Positions 17,197 through 26,557 are shown, numbered from the stretch's first letter. The stretch is 64,000 bases of DNA from Halosimplex litoreum (GCF_016065055.1 NZ_CP065856.1:3285836-3349835); one strand, 5' to 3'. The notes: generated by a model from the sequence alone, not told the origin. Translations and numbers: made by a program.

Positions 17197-17672
17197 GCCA
17201 CCACGACGAGCGCACGTTCGTGATGGCCAAGCCCGACGCCGTCCAGCGCGGGCTCACCGGCGAGATCGTCACCCGCCTCGAAGAGCGCGGGCTGAAGCTC
17301 GTCGGCGCGAAGTTCATGCAGATCGACCAAGAGCTCGCCGAACAGCACTACGGCGAACACGAGGACAAGCCGTTCTTCGACGAGCTCGTCGAGTTCATCA
17401 CCAGCGGTCCGGTGATGGCGATGGTCTGGCAGGGCGCCGACGCGACCCGTCAGGTCCGACAGATGATGGGCGCGACCGACCCCGCCGACGCCGCACCCGG
17501 CACGATCCGCGGCGACTACGGGCTCGACCTCGGTCAGAACATCATCCACGGCTCGGACCACGAGGACGAGGGCGCCAACGAACGCGAGATCGAGCTGTTC
17601 TTCGACGAGGACGAACTCGTCGAGTACACCCGCTCGGACGAGCCCTGGGTGTACGAAGACGAAGGCCACTGA
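17193..17672 (+). CDS. ndk: Nucleoside diphosphate kinase
   Basis: This 159-residue enzyme transfers the gamma phosphate between nucleoside tri- and diphosphates through a phosphohistidine. The active-site histidine is in [18 protein letters not shown] (about residues 116-133). The start [16 protein letters not shown] and PGTIRGDYG are also canonical. It overlaps rpl24e by four bases (ATGA), the conserved archaeal arrangement that ties it to ribosomal protein expression. The acidic tail and surface suit a halophilic form. Confidence 0.96.
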   Translation: MSHHDERTFVMAKPDAVQRGLTGEIVTRLEERGLKLVGAKFMQIDQELAEQHYGEHEDKPFFDELVEFITSGPVMAMVWQGADATRQVRQMMGATDPADAAPGTIRGDYGLDLGQNIIHGSDHEDEGANEREIELFFDEDELVEYTRSDEPWVYEDEGH

Positions 17673-17756
17673 GTCGCTGAGTCCCCGCTTTTCCGCCGTC
17701 GCTGCGCAGCGGGCGACTCGTCGCCCGCCGACGCGCTTTTATTACAGTCGACCGAC

Positions 17757-18521
17757 GTGCCCAGCGTGTCGTATCGAGAGCCGCGGGCGGCCACGCTTCT
17801 GGTCGCTCTCGGGGCGGCGTTCGCCGTCTGGGCGAGTGTCGGTTCGTGGGCGATGACGCCGCTCGCCGTCCCGGCGGAGATGGCGTTGAACCCGAACGTC
17901 GGGAAACTCGCGTATCTGGCGGCGGTCGCGCTCACCGTCGCGCTCCGGGGTTGGGGAGGCGAGACGGACTCGCTCGTGTTCGCCGCTGGCGCGTGGCTCG
18001 GATTCCTCGCCGTCGGCCCCCCGGTCGTGATGCTCGGTCACGGTCCGCTGAAACTGCTGTTCGGGAGTCTCTGTCTGTTCGCGGCGGGCGTCCTCGGGCG
18101 GTGGGGCGACCCGGCGCTTCGGGCCCGGGACGCCGTGCCGGGGTGGCCGTCACCGCCCGCCGACGGGTGGGTCGCCTTCGGCGGGTACCTCCTCGCTGCG
18201 CTCGGGTGGGTCCCCCTCGGGCCGGCCGCGGTGACCGCTCTCCGGCATCCGGAGAAGGGACTCCTGCTCGCGCTACTCGTTCTGCCCGGCGTCGCGTTCT
18301 GTTGCTACTGGTGGGGGCCCGGCCTGCGCGTCGCGTTCGGATTCGTCGGCGCGGCGTTGCTGTTCGCGGCGCTGCTCCCGCGCGGTTCGGAGATGGACGA
18401 CACGACGTCCCGACTGGTCCGCGGGTTCGCGCGGGGCGGAGCGGTGTTCGTCGCGCTCGCGTCGGCGGAACTGTTGCGGCGAGCGGTAGGGGCGGTCCGG
18501 TCGCCGTCCGGGACGGGGTGA
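17757..18521 (+). CDS. Multi-pass membrane protein, unknown
   Basis: A 254-residue hydrophobic protein with about seven predicted membrane helices (for example residues 12-34, 50-64, 74-92, 95-108, 138-160, 170-188, 192-205). It has short charged loops and no recognisable catalytic motif. The start is GTG 17757, about 20 bases after CTTTTATTAC, which resembles a TATA box; GTG 17766 is a close alternative. It is a single gene between ndk and the phosphotransferase. Function is not recognised. Confidence 0.7.
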   Translation: MPSVSYREPRAATLLVALGAAFAVWASVGSWAMTPLAVPAEMALNPNVGKLAYLAAVALTVALRGWGGETDSLVFAAGAWLGFLAVGPPVVMLGHGPLKLLFGSLCLFAAGVLGRWGDPALRARDAVPGWPSPPADGWVAFGGYLLAALGWVPLGPAAVTALRHPEKGLLLALLVLPGVAFCCYWWGPGLRVAFGFVGAALLFAALLPRGSEMDDTTSRLVRGFARGGAVFVALASAELLRRAVGAVRSPSGTG

Positions 18522-18603
18522 CCGGGTCTCGTCCGACGGGCGTCGGACGTTCGGCTTCGCCGCAGGTGATACATTTTTCTCACCCCCTGATCTATAGGGT
18601 GTC

Positions 18604-19617
18604 GTGCAGACGACATCGGCCGCAGATATCGAAGCCGTCCTCGACGAGTCCGGCCCGGACTACGAGGAGTTCAGCTACGAGGCGGCCACGGGGGGGACGC
18701 GAGCGGACGTGTACATGGTCACGCTCGTCTACCAGGGTAACGAGTACGAGGTGGTAGTGAAGTTCGAACCGCCGGGCGACGACCGGTTCGCGGTCGAGCC
18801 GAAGCTCCACGAGTACGTCGCCGACCGGACCGAGATCCCGATCCCGCGCATCCTCGTCTTCAAGCGCGAGCCCGAGCGGTCGGTGCCGCCCTACTTCGTC
18901 ACCGAGCGGGTGCGCGGGGACAACCTCGCCGACCAGTACGGCGCGATGGACCAGAGCCACTGGGAGCGGGTCATCGAGCAGGTCGGGACGATCATGGGCG
19001 ACCTGCACTCGGAGATCGCCTTCGAGGCGTTCGGTCGGCTGATGCTCTACGACGACCGGATCACCATCCGCAACTGGCGGGGTAACTGGCGGGAGTACTT
19101 CGCAGACCTGACCCGCTCGCACATCGACCGCCTCGGCGGGACGCCCTTCGAAGGGATGCAGTCACGAGCCCGCGACGCCATCGAAGACACCCTGTCGCTG
19201 GTGCCCGAAGACGGGATGCCCCGGCTCGTCCACGACGACATGCAGCCGACGAACCTGCTGTGCATGCTCGACGAGCCGGACCCGATCACCGCGGTGCTGG
19301 ACTGGCAGGACACGCTGGCCGCCCACCGGGACTACCAGCTCGCCCAGTCGGAGTTCCTCTACATCGACTCGACGTTCGACGACCCGCAGGTCTGCGAGCG
19401 CCTGCGCGAACAGCTGTACGAGGGCTACCGGACCCACGCGGCGTTCGACCCCGGCGAGACCTACGAGCGGACCAAGCCGATCTACCAGCTGTCGACGCTC
19501 CTGTGGCGGATGACGGGCTTCGACGACGCCTTCGCCGAGGACGACCTCGGCCGCGCCCGCGCGGAGTTCCAGTACCGCCAGCAGTTCGACCGCCTGATCG
19601 CCGAGCTCCCGCGGTAA
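18604..19617 (+). CDS. Phosphotransferase family protein (APH/choline-kinase fold)
   Basis: This 337-residue protein has the aminoglycoside-phosphotransferase kinase fold. The catalytic loop LVHDDMQPTNLL places His210, Asp212 and Asn217 in the HxDxxxxN pattern. The following VLDWQDTLA supplies the metal-binding Asp. The N-lobe has EVVVKFEPP as the ATP-lysine strand. It would phosphorylate a small hydroxylated substrate with ATP; members are often named after antibiotic resistance but most archaeal ones have unknown substrates. The start is GTG 18604. No partner gene is adjacent. Confidence 0.85.
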   Translation: MQTTSAADIEAVLDESGPDYEEFSYEAATGGTRADVYMVTLVYQGNEYEVVVKFEPPGDDRFAVEPKLHEYVADRTEIPIPRILVFKREPERSVPPYFVTERVRGDNLADQYGAMDQSHWERVIEQVGTIMGDLHSEIAFEAFGRLMLYDDRITIRNWRGNWREYFADLTRSHIDRLGGTPFEGMQSRARDAIEDTLSLVPEDGMPRLVHDDMQPTNLLCMLDEPDPITAVLDWQDTLAAHRDYQLAQSEFLYIDSTFDDPQVCERLREQLYEGYRTHAAFDPGETYERTKPIYQLSTLLWRMTGFDDAFAEDDLGRARAEFQYRQQFDRLIAELPR

Positions 19618-20005
19618 GGACCCGCCGCCCGCGATCCGTTCGATCCGACACGACCCCGTTCGCTGCGACCGGACTTGTTGTGTCGGAGACCTGTTTTCGA
19701 TAACGAAGTTCTTAAGTTATCGCTCCACAGACATTCCGGCGGGATGCCCTCCGTGCCGTCCCCGACGACCGGCCCCGACGGTTCCGTCCGCCCGCGAGAG
19801 TCGACGTCGTCGCTGGCGGGGGCGTCGGTCGTACCACCTGCTCGCGGTCCGGGACTCTGCCGCGCTATCGTCCCCGCCGCTCCCGGCTGCCGTCGAGGAC
19901 CGCCGACGAACCGCCGCTCGCACTACTGCCGCCCCTACTCCCCATCCCTCCCTTCCGCGTCACCCGCACCGAGTCGCCAGTCGCGAACCGTATCTCCTCC
20001 GAGAC
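19618..20005 (+). other. 388-bp gap: possible promoter and long leader
   Basis: I see no convincing gene. A TATA-like TTCTTAAGTTATC at 19709-19721 predicts a start near 19740, which would give the gene at 20006 a leader of about 265 bases. No TATA is evident closer to 20006. The frame open from 19744 is rich in Arg, Ser and Pro and overlaps the next gene, so it looks non-coding. Confidence 0.4.
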
Positions 20006-21805
20006 ATGAACCGGACCAAGACGATAGCTCTCGCGCTCCTGATCGCAGTCGCATCGCTTCCGGCCGTCGCGGCCGCCACCAGCGTGAACGTGACCATCTC
20101 GTCGGTCGACGTGACCCCATCCGAACCGGTCCCCGGCGACGACGTCACGATCGAGCCGACCATCGAGAACTTCGGCAGTAGCTCCGCGGGCTACTTCGTC
20201 GACCGCGTGCGGGTCGTCGAGGCCGACGGTGGACCCCATCCCGAAGAGTACGCCGACGTGAAGAACATCGGGACGATCCCGGCCGGCGGCGAGCGGTCGG
20301 TCCCGCTGTCGGTATCGTTCGACGAGCCCGGCACGTACGACCTGCAGGTAAACGTCTCCGGCCGTGACACGGAGCAAGACCGGGTGACACGGCTGAGCTA
20401 CCCGGTGTCGGTCACGGTCGAACAGCGCTATCCGCAACTGGACATCGACGCCAACGACTCCGTCGCGGGCGTCCGTGCCGACGGCTCGGTCACCGTCGCC
20501 AACAGCCTGTCGAGCCCCATCGAGAGCGTCGAACTCGCCGTCGGCGGCGAGAACGTCACCGTCACCAACCGTCGGGAAGTGCTCGCGACGGTTGCGAGCA
20601 ACGCCTCCCGGACCGTCGCGTTCGACTACCGCGCCGACGACGCGGGTCGCCACCGGATGACGGCGACGCTGACCTACACGACCGCCGGCGGCGTGACCGA
20701 CACGGTCACCGACACGGTGACCGTCCGGACGGCGACCGAACGGCCGCAACTCGACATCGACACGAACGCTTCGATCGCCGGGCTGGCGTCCCACGGGACC
20801 GTCACGGTGGCCAACGGACTCGGCGCGGCGGTGACGAACGCCGAGTTGACCGTCGCCGGCGACGGCGTCACCGTCCGCAACGACCGCTCGGTGTTCACAC
20901 GCATCGCCGACGGCGAGTCGGCGACGGCCGCCTTCGACTTCCGCCCGTCGACGGCCGGCGACCACGAGCTGACCGCGACGCTCACCTACTCGACGCCGGG
21001 CGGGGCGAGCCGGACCGTCACCGAGACGCTCACCGTCGGCGCCGACCCGCTGGCCGACAACGTCGCGCTGGACCTGAGCACCCGCGAGGGAGGCAACTCC
21101 CAGGCGGTGACGGTGTCTGTGCTCAACCGAGGTAACGCGCCGATCTCGAACGTCAGCGTCCGCGCCACCTCGCCGAACGCCTCGGTCGGACAGGCGCTCG
21201 TCGACCGCGTCGCCGCCGGCGAGTCACGGGCGGTTCGTCTGAACGCGACGCTGTCGGGCGACCGCGCGGCCGTCGACGTGGACGCTACGTACGACGTGGC
21301 CCGCCAGCGTGGAGAGGCAACGGCGTCGACAGCGCTCACACAGGCGCCCGGCACGATCAGTCTGACCGGGATCGAGGTCGTCCCCGAGGGCGGGCGACTG
21401 CGCGTCTCGGGGAGCGCGAGTAACCTCGGGACGACCGACGCCCAGAGCGTTCTGGTCAGGGTCGACGACACGGAGCGGGTGACGCCGACTGCCCCGAACC
21501 CCGAGTACTTCGTCACGACCGTCCCGGCGAGTGACTTCCGTTCGTTCGACGTGTACGCGGCCGTGCGGGGCAACGTCTCGGCGATCCCGCTCGAAGTCGA
21601 GTACCTCGTCGACGGCGAGCGACACACGCGGACGTTCGAGGTCGACGCCGCGGGCGCGAGCCGCGCGCTCGCCGTCGGTCCGGACGTCGAACCGCAGTCC
21701 GCCGGCGGCGGATTCCCCCTCCCGCTGGCGATCGGTGCCGTCGTGGTGGTGGTCGTGCTCGCGCTGATCGTCCGCACCTGGAGGGCGAGCCGTGGCGGTG
21801 ATTGA
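20006..21805 (+). CDS. Secreted, C-terminally anchored protein with CARDB-like repeats
   Basis: A 599-residue surface protein. It starts with a signal peptide (MNRTKTIALALLIAVASLPAVAAA) and ends with a membrane segment (LPLAIGAVVVVVVLALIV) and basic residues. Between them are four or five immunoglobulin-like modules of about 110 residues resembling CARDB/S-layer-type domains. Each is marked by VTVANxL...E and a closing LTYTTAGGVTDTVT-like strand; repeats near residues 160-235 and 255-335 are clearly homologous. Its end overlaps the ABC ATPase gene by 14 bases, so it is probably the extracytoplasmic part of that transporter system. Confidence 0.82.
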   Translation: MNRTKTIALALLIAVASLPAVAAATSVNVTISSVDVTPSEPVPGDDVTIEPTIENFGSSSAGYFVDRVRVVEADGGPHPEEYADVKNIGTIPAGGERSVPLSVSFDEPGTYDLQVNVSGRDTEQDRVTRLSYPVSVTVEQRYPQLDIDANDSVAGVRADGSVTVANSLSSPIESVELAVGGENVTVTNRREVLATVASNASRTVAFDYRADDAGRHRMTATLTYTTAGGVTDTVTDTVTVRTATERPQLDIDTNASIAGLASHGTVTVANGLGAAVTNAELTVAGDGVTVRNDRSVFTRIADGESATAAFDFRPSTAGDHELTATLTYSTPGGASRTVTETLTVGADPLADNVALDLSTREGGNSQAVTVSVLNRGNAPISNVSVRATSPNASVGQALVDRVAAGESRAVRLNATLSGDRAAVDVDATYDVARQRGEATASTALTQAPGTISLTGIEVVPEGGRLRVSGSASNLGTTDAQSVLVRVDDTERVTPTAPNPEYFVTTVPASDFRSFDVYAAVRGNVSAIPLEVEYLVDGERHTRTFEVDAAGASRALAVGPDVEPQSAGGGFPLPLAIGAVVVVVVLALIVRTWRASRGGD

Positions 21806-22535
21806 AGCCCGGAACGTCGTCAAGCGCTACCGGACCGGCGGGGAGACGCTGGAGGCCCTGGAGGGGATCGACTTCGCAGTCGAGCCCGGCGAGTTCGTCT
21901 CCATCATGGGGCCCAGCGGCAGCGGCAAGACCACGCTGTTGAACCTCCTCGGACTCCTCGACGACCCCAGCGAAGGGGAGGTCCGGCTCGACGGCGAGGA
22001 CGTGACCGGGCTCTCCGACAGCGAACGGACCCGCTCGCGCAAGCGCACTATCGGGTTCGTCTTCCAGGACTTCTATCTCGTCCCGACGCTCACCGCGAAG
22101 GAGAACGTCGAGGTGCCCGCCCTGTTCGACCACGACCCGTCGGTCGAGGAGCGGTCGGTCGACCTGCTCGAACGGATGGGGCTCGGGGATCGGCTCGACC
22201 ACAAGCCCGACGAGCTGTCGGGCGGGCAGAAACAGCGCGTCGCCATCGCCCGCTCGCTCGTCAACGAGCCGCGCGTCCTGCTGGCGGACGAGCCGACCGG
22301 CAACCTCGACCGGGAGACCGGTCGGACGATCCTCGACGAGTTCGTCGCGATCACCGAGCGAGACGTGGCCGTCGTCGCCGTCACGCACGACGAGCTCGTC
22401 AACGAGTACGTCGACGAGACGGTCGAACTCGTCGACGGCCACCTGGGCGAGGACGTTCCCGGGGACGGCGGGCACTCGAGCGCCCCGGAAGCGCCCGGCT
22501 CGGAGCCGCGACCCGGTGACGGTGATCGGCCGTGA
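21792..22535 (+). CDS. ABC transporter ATP-binding protein, MacB/LolD type
   Basis: A 247-residue ATPase. Walker A is GPSGSGKTT (about residue 39), the signature is LSGGQKQRVAIARSL, Walker B is VLLADEPTGNLD, and the switch histidine is in VTHDE. The order and the QxxNLLGLLD-like region fit the MacB/LolD family, which drives mechanotransmission in FtsX-type permeases and does not necessarily transport a solute. The start is GTG 21792 inside the preceding gene; the end touches the permease start. The acidic C-terminal tail of about 30 residues is probably disordered. Confidence 0.92.
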   Translation: MAVIEARNVVKRYRTGGETLEALEGIDFAVEPGEFVSIMGPSGSGKTTLLNLLGLLDDPSEGEVRLDGEDVTGLSDSERTRSRKRTIGFVFQDFYLVPTLTAKENVEVPALFDHDPSVEERSVDLLERMGLGDRLDHKPDELSGGQKQRVAIARSLVNEPRVLLADEPTGNLDRETGRTILDEFVAITERDVAVVAVTHDELVNEYVDETVELVDGHLGEDVPGDGGHSSAPEAPGSEPRPGDGDRP

Positions 22536-23683
22536 TGGAGCGGCTGTTCCGTCGGGTCCCTGCACTGCTGATGGCCCGACGCAACATCGCACGGACGAAA
22601 GTCAGATCCGTGCTCGCGGCGCTGGGCATCGTCATCGGCGTCATCGCGATCGCGTCGCTCGGCATGTTCGGATTGACCCTGCGCTATCAGCTCACGGAGA
22701 ACCTCGGCGATATCGCGAACGAGGTGACCGTCGAGCCGAACCGGGAGGACGTCCGGACGCCCAGAGCCATCTCGCGACGCGAAGTGCGGGACATCCGGCG
22801 CATCGCCGGGTCGAGCGCGTCCGTCGTCCCGATCCAGCAGCAGAACCTCCCGGTCTCGCTGGACAGGGGACCGCCGAGCAACCGGTTCGTCCAGAGCGTC
22901 GAGTCGCCCGCCGCCGTGTACGACGCCGCGGAGGGGTCGATCCCCGAGAACTTCCGGAGCGGCGTCCTCGTCGGCCAGGGGATCGCCGCCGAGAACGACA
23001 TCGACCCCGGCAGCACCATCGCTATCAACGGCACGTCGACGCCGGTGCGGGCGGTGCTCGCGCCCGGCGACTCGGTCGGCTTCCTCCCGTCCGAGAACGC
23101 CATCGTCGTCCCCTCGTCGTCGTTCGACCGGCGGGGCTACTACCGCGTCATCGTCCAGGCCGAGGACGGCGGGGCGGCGAACGAGACGGCGATGGCGCTG
23201 CGCGAACGGCTCAACGAGCGCCGCGATCGGTTCACCGTCGACGACAACTCCGACCTCGCCGACCAGATCGGCCAGACGTTCCGGGCGCTGAATCTCTTCC
23301 TGCTCGGCATCGGCTCCATCTCCCTGCTGGTCGCCGGCGTCAGCATCCTCAACGTGATGCTGATGAGTACCGTCGAGCGCCGCCAGGAGATCGGGGTGTT
23401 GCGCGCCGTCGGCTTCCAGAAACGCGACGTGCTGAAGATCATGCTCTCGGAGGCCGTCCTGCTCGGTATCGTCGGCGGTATCGCCGGCGCCGCCTTCTCC
23501 ATCGTCGCCGGGATGGTGATCAATCACTTCATCCTCGGCGACGCGACCCTCGCCTTCAGGCCCGGGAACTTCCTCTACATCGGGCTCGCCTTCGCTTTCG
23601 GCGTCGGGACGAGCCTGCTCAGCGGGCTCTACCCGGCGTGGAAGGCAGCCAACGAACGCCCCGTCGAAGCGTTGCGGAGCTGA
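22535..23683 (+). CDS. ABC transporter permease, MacB/FtsX type
   Basis: This 382-residue protein has the four-helix FtsX topology. One N-terminal helix (VRSVLAALGIVIGVIAIASLG) is followed by a periplasmic-type domain of about 220 residues, then three helices near residues 255-375. The conserved RRQEIGVLRAVGFQKRDV and SGLYPAWKAANERPVEALRS motifs are present. ATG 22535 overlaps the ATPase stop as TGATG; GTG 22532 is an in-frame alternative. With the ATPase and the CARDB-like protein it makes a three-gene operon for an envelope-directed mechanotransmission or export system of unknown substrate. Confidence 0.91.
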   Translation: MERLFRRVPALLMARRNIARTKVRSVLAALGIVIGVIAIASLGMFGLTLRYQLTENLGDIANEVTVEPNREDVRTPRAISRREVRDIRRIAGSSASVVPIQQQNLPVSLDRGPPSNRFVQSVESPAAVYDAAEGSIPENFRSGVLVGQGIAAENDIDPGSTIAINGTSTPVRAVLAPGDSVGFLPSENAIVVPSSSFDRRGYYRVIVQAEDGGAANETAMALRERLNERRDRFTVDDNSDLADQIGQTFRALNLFLLGIGSISLLVAGVSILNVMLMSTVERRQEIGVLRAVGFQKRDVLKIMLSEAVLLGIVGGIAGAAFSIVAGMVINHFILGDATLAFRPGNFLYIGLAFAFGVGTSLLSGLYPAWKAANERPVEALRS

Positions 23684-23715
23684 AAACCCGTCGTGGCGGT
23701 CGGCTTCTCCCCGTT

Positions 23716-24225
23716 TCAGTCGGCGTGGACCGTCAGTCGCGGGCTCGCGCGGTCGACGGCCACCGTCGCGAACTGCTCGAACCATCCGGACTCACCGCTT
23801 TCGAGGGCGTCGAGGCAGTCCTGGACGGTAAAGTTGATCGCCCCGGTCTCGTCGGCGCAGGGGAACACCGCCTGCAAATCGCTGCCCGCGTAGACGGCGA
23901 GCGACGCCATCGGGAAGACGACCACGTCGTGGACCGCGTCGCTACCGATGTACGAGCGCTGGCGGCGTTCGAAGGCAGGTTCGAGCCGGTAGCCGTTTTC
24001 GCTCGCCCAGTCGCCGAACTCGTCGTAGGTGGCCAGCGCCGCGTCGCGGCTGTCCTGTTCGGGCGTCCGGATGCGCTGCCAAGAGGCGTCGACCTCCGTG
24101 TCGGTGACGACGCCCTCGGCTTCCAGATCCTCGACGCGCCCGAGGATGCGCTGTTGCCGGTCGTAGCTGCCGTACGTGTCCCCCCGAAGGTAGAGTTCGA
24201 TCCGCTGGTCGGTCGTGTCCGTCAT
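23716..24225 (-). CDS. Haloarchaeal HTH_63-like protein
   Basis: This 169-residue protein matches a haloarchaeal family with an N-terminal RIELYLRGDT...RQQRILGRVEDLEAEGVV module and a C-terminal VVFPMASLAVYAGSDLQAVFPCADE module, which I recall as HTH_63. A single cysteine follows VFP. It has no membrane segment. ATG 24225 is preferred to an upstream GTG (24237) that adds four residues. It is an isolated gene downstream of the metE pair on the same strand. DNA binding is plausible from the family name, and the ligand is unknown. Confidence 0.72.
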   Translation of the reverse strand: MTDTTDQRIELYLRGDTYGSYDRQQRILGRVEDLEAEGVVTDTEVDASWQRIRTPEQDSRDAALATYDEFGDWASENGYRLEPAFERRQRSYIGSDAVHDVVVFPMASLAVYAGSDLQAVFPCADETGAINFTVQDCLDALESGESGWFEQFATVAVDRASPRLTVHAD

Positions 24226-24421
24226 GGTGTCTATCACTTGATCGATCTCTCGGGCGGCCCCCTCAAAACGCTTTCCGCCCTATTCCTTCGAGGGACTCTA
24301 GGGACCTAGTATGGGTCGCGCCGACACCGTTCTCGTGCGGGCCTCGCCACTTCCATGCGACCCGTCTGCGAGCGGAGAGGGCGTCCGTCTGCGCGTTCGG
24401 CCGGAGAGATCGAGTCCGCAG

Positions 24422-25507
24422 TCAGTCGTCGGCGGAGGCGGTCTCGCCCGCGGCGGGCACGTCGATCTCGCCGGCGTCGAGTTCCGCTTCGACTTCGCGG
24501 GCGGCGGTGACCATGTTCTCCATCTTCGCGTAGGCCTTCTCACGGGGGAGCAGCTTCAGCCCGCAGTCCGGAGAGATGGTGAGGTGCTCCGGCGGGACGA
24601 CTTTCAGGCCCTGGCGGATGTTCTCTTTGATCTCTTCGACGGTCTCGACCTCGGCGGTGTGGTTGTCGACGACGCCCAGCGCGAGGTCGAGGGTGAACTC
24701 GGGCTCGGTGAACACGTCGATCTGCTCGTAGTCGCCGTTGGTGAGCTCCAGGTCGAGCTCGTCGATCGGGTAGTCGAGCACCTCGGGGTAGATCCGCGAG
24801 TAGTCGCCGTAACAGACGTGGAGACCGATGCGGACCTCCTCGGGGATGTCCGCGACGATGCGTTCGAGACAGTCGCCGACGATGGCGTGGTCGTCGGGCG
24901 TGGTCGCGAGCGCGGGCTCGTCGATCTGGATATAGCGGGCGCCGGCGTCGACGAGCTGCTCGATCTCCTCGTTGACGAGGTCGGCCAGGTCGTAGGCCAG
25001 CGCCTCGTCGTCGTCGTAGGCCTCGTTGAACGTCCAGTTGGCGAGGGTGTAGGGCCCGGTGATGGGCACCTTGACGGGGCGGTCGGCGACGGAGTCGGTG
25101 AACTCGAACTCGTCGACGAGCCACTGCTCGCCGTACTCGACCTCCTCGGCGACGCTGGGCTTGTTGAAGTAGTTGTGGCCCCACACTTTGACGCGGCCGT
25201 TGAACTCGTAGCCCTCGATGCGCTCGGCGAAGTACTCGACCATCTCCGTCCGTCGCATCTCGCCGTCGACGACGGTATCGAGGCCCGCGCGCTCGTGCTC
25301 CTCGGTGATCAGGCGGGCGGCGTCGTCCTTGGCCTCCTCCCACTCCGTGTCACCGAAGTTGTCGTCGTCGTCCTCGTAGAGCTCGCGGGCGCGGTCGAGC
25401 CACTTGGGCTTCTTGTAGCTGCCGACGACCGAGGTCAGCAGGAAGTGGTCGTTGTCGTGGTCGGCCGGGCGAAACTGCTCGCGGTTGTCGGCGGGTCGGT
25501 CGGTCAT
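24422..25507 (-). CDS. metE: Methionine synthase, MetE C-terminal catalytic type
   Basis: A 361-residue protein corresponding to the C-terminal, zinc-bearing barrel of cobalamin-independent methionine synthase. Expected ligands are present: LHVCYGDY (His and Cys) at about residue 238 and SPDCGLKLLP (Cys) near residue 330. The substrate-handling IQIDEPALATTPDDH is also conserved. It would methylate homocysteine; the folate-binding N-terminal half is absent, so the methyl donor is uncertain. It overlaps the neighbouring MetE-like gene by four bases (ATGA), and the two very probably act together. Confidence 0.88.
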   Translation of the reverse strand: MTDRPADNREQFRPADHDNDHFLLTSVVGSYKKPKWLDRARELYEDDDDNFGDTEWEEAKDDAARLITEEHERAGLDTVVDGEMRRTEMVEYFAERIEGYEFNGRVKVWGHNYFNKPSVAEEVEYGEQWLVDEFEFTDSVADRPVKVPITGPYTLANWTFNEAYDDDEALAYDLADLVNEEIEQLVDAGARYIQIDEPALATTPDDHAIVGDCLERIVADIPEEVRIGLHVCYGDYSRIYPEVLDYPIDELDLELTNGDYEQIDVFTEPEFTLDLALGVVDNHTAEVETVEEIKENIRQGLKVVPPEHLTISPDCGLKLLPREKAYAKMENMVTAAREVEAELDAGEIDVPAAGETASADD

Positions 25508-26517
25508 GCCGTCACCTCCGCGCGCTCGACGGCGCCAAGCGCCGCCAGCTTCTGCTCGAACCTGCCGGAGGGCAGGTAGAACGTCGGCGTGTTGATCGTC
25601 GCGTAGGCCGTCTCGAAGTCGACGCCGTGGGCGTTGTCGAGCGTCCACTCGACGCGTTCGGCGATCTCCGAAGGCTCCTCGACGAGCGTGTTCTGCCCGT
25701 CGACGATCCCCAGCGCGATGTCGTCTTTGGCACCGTACTCGCTGATCACGTAGGCGTTGTCCTCGTGGTTGGCGACGAAGTCGAAGCCGACCGCGTCGAC
25801 GTCGGCGTCCATGAGATGGGCGTACACCTTCTCGTCGATACCGCCGTCGCCCCTGTGGGACTCCCAGTAGGTGTGGGCGACCACGTCGGCCTCGGCGGCC
25901 CCCGCGACCGTGTCGATGGCCTCGCTGGCGCGCTCGTCGGCGCCGTCGTCGGGCGCCGACTCCAGCAGCGAGGGTTCCAGCAGGAACAGCGTCTCGACTT
26001 CGGGGAACCGCTCGGCCTCGGCGGCGAGGAAGTCGGCCAGCGCCGAGAGGAAGGCGGCCTCGTCGCCGTAGTGCTCGTCCGTCGCGAGCTGGCTCAGCGT
26101 GTACGGGCCGGGGAGGACGGCGTTGAGGCTCTCGTCCGTGAGCTCGGCGGTCGCTTCGAGGTCGGTGGCCACGTCGCCCGTGGCCGAGAGGTCGCCGGTC
26201 ACGACGGGCTCTCGATAGAAGTTGTTGTTGTCGAAGTAGCGGACGATCCCGCGGGTCTCGACGGCGTCGGCGACCGCCAGCGGGTGGGTGAGCATGTCGT
26301 CCCACCGGAGCTGGCCCTCGACGACCAGATCGAGGCCGGCGTCGGTCTGGAGGCCGACGACCTCCTCGCGTGCTCGGTCGTAAGCGTCGCTGATCTCGGC
26401 GCTCTCGTCACCGGAGACCAGCCCGCCTTTCTGTCGGCCCTTCAAGTTCGCGAGTTCGTCCTTCGCCCAGTCCGGTACCGGAAACAGGCCGGGCGTCGTC
26501 GAGCGTACCTGTGTCAT
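25504..26517 (-). CDS. MetE-like protein lacking the zinc site
   Basis: This 337-residue barrel protein is homologous to MetE (VLPGPYTLSQLA, FDFVANHEDN, LGIVDGQNTLVEEP). At the positions of the zinc ligands it has HTYWESH instead of a His-x-Cys motif, and no cysteine at all near the C-terminus (TFYLPSGR). The canonical MetE N-terminal half is likewise a zinc-less duplicate, so this may be the partner half in a split enzyme. It is the first gene of the operon, with a TATA element about 30 bases upstream, and is translationally coupled to metE. Substrate binding or methyl-donor docking is inferred. Confidence 0.85.
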   Translation of the reverse strand: MTQVRSTTPGLFPVPDWAKDELANLKGRQKGGLVSGDESAEISDAYDRAREEVVGLQTDAGLDLVVEGQLRWDDMLTHPLAVADAVETRGIVRYFDNNNFYREPVVTGDLSATGDVATDLEATAELTDESLNAVLPGPYTLSQLATDEHYGDEAAFLSALADFLAAEAERFPEVETLFLLEPSLLESAPDDGADERASEAIDTVAGAAEADVVAHTYWESHRGDGGIDEKVYAHLMDADVDAVGFDFVANHEDNAYVISEYGAKDDIALGIVDGQNTLVEEPSEIAERVEWTLDNAHGVDFETAYATINTPTFYLPSGRFEQKLAALGAVERAEVTA

Positions 26518-26542
26518 TGGAACGTCCTACGAAATGACGCCC

Positions 26543-26557
26543 TATAATATTTCTTAT
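26543..26557 (-). promoter_or_regulatory. AT-rich promoter of the metE operon
   Basis: The AT-rich stretch TATAATATTTCTTAT (read on +) gives a TATA box on the minus strand about 30 bases upstream of the ATG at 26517. That is leaderless spacing. It is one of the few strongly AT-rich sites in this area. Confidence 0.55.

Noticed and set aside
19675-20181. 168-codon frame in the 388-bp gap before the CARDB-like gene
   Set aside because: Runs into the real gene, is rich in Arg/Pro/Ser, and lacks haloarchaeal acidity.
25508-26305. Longer metE reading frame upstream of 25507
   Set aside because: It is the out-of-frame shadow of the MetE-like gene; the ATGA overlap at 25504-25507 sets the start.
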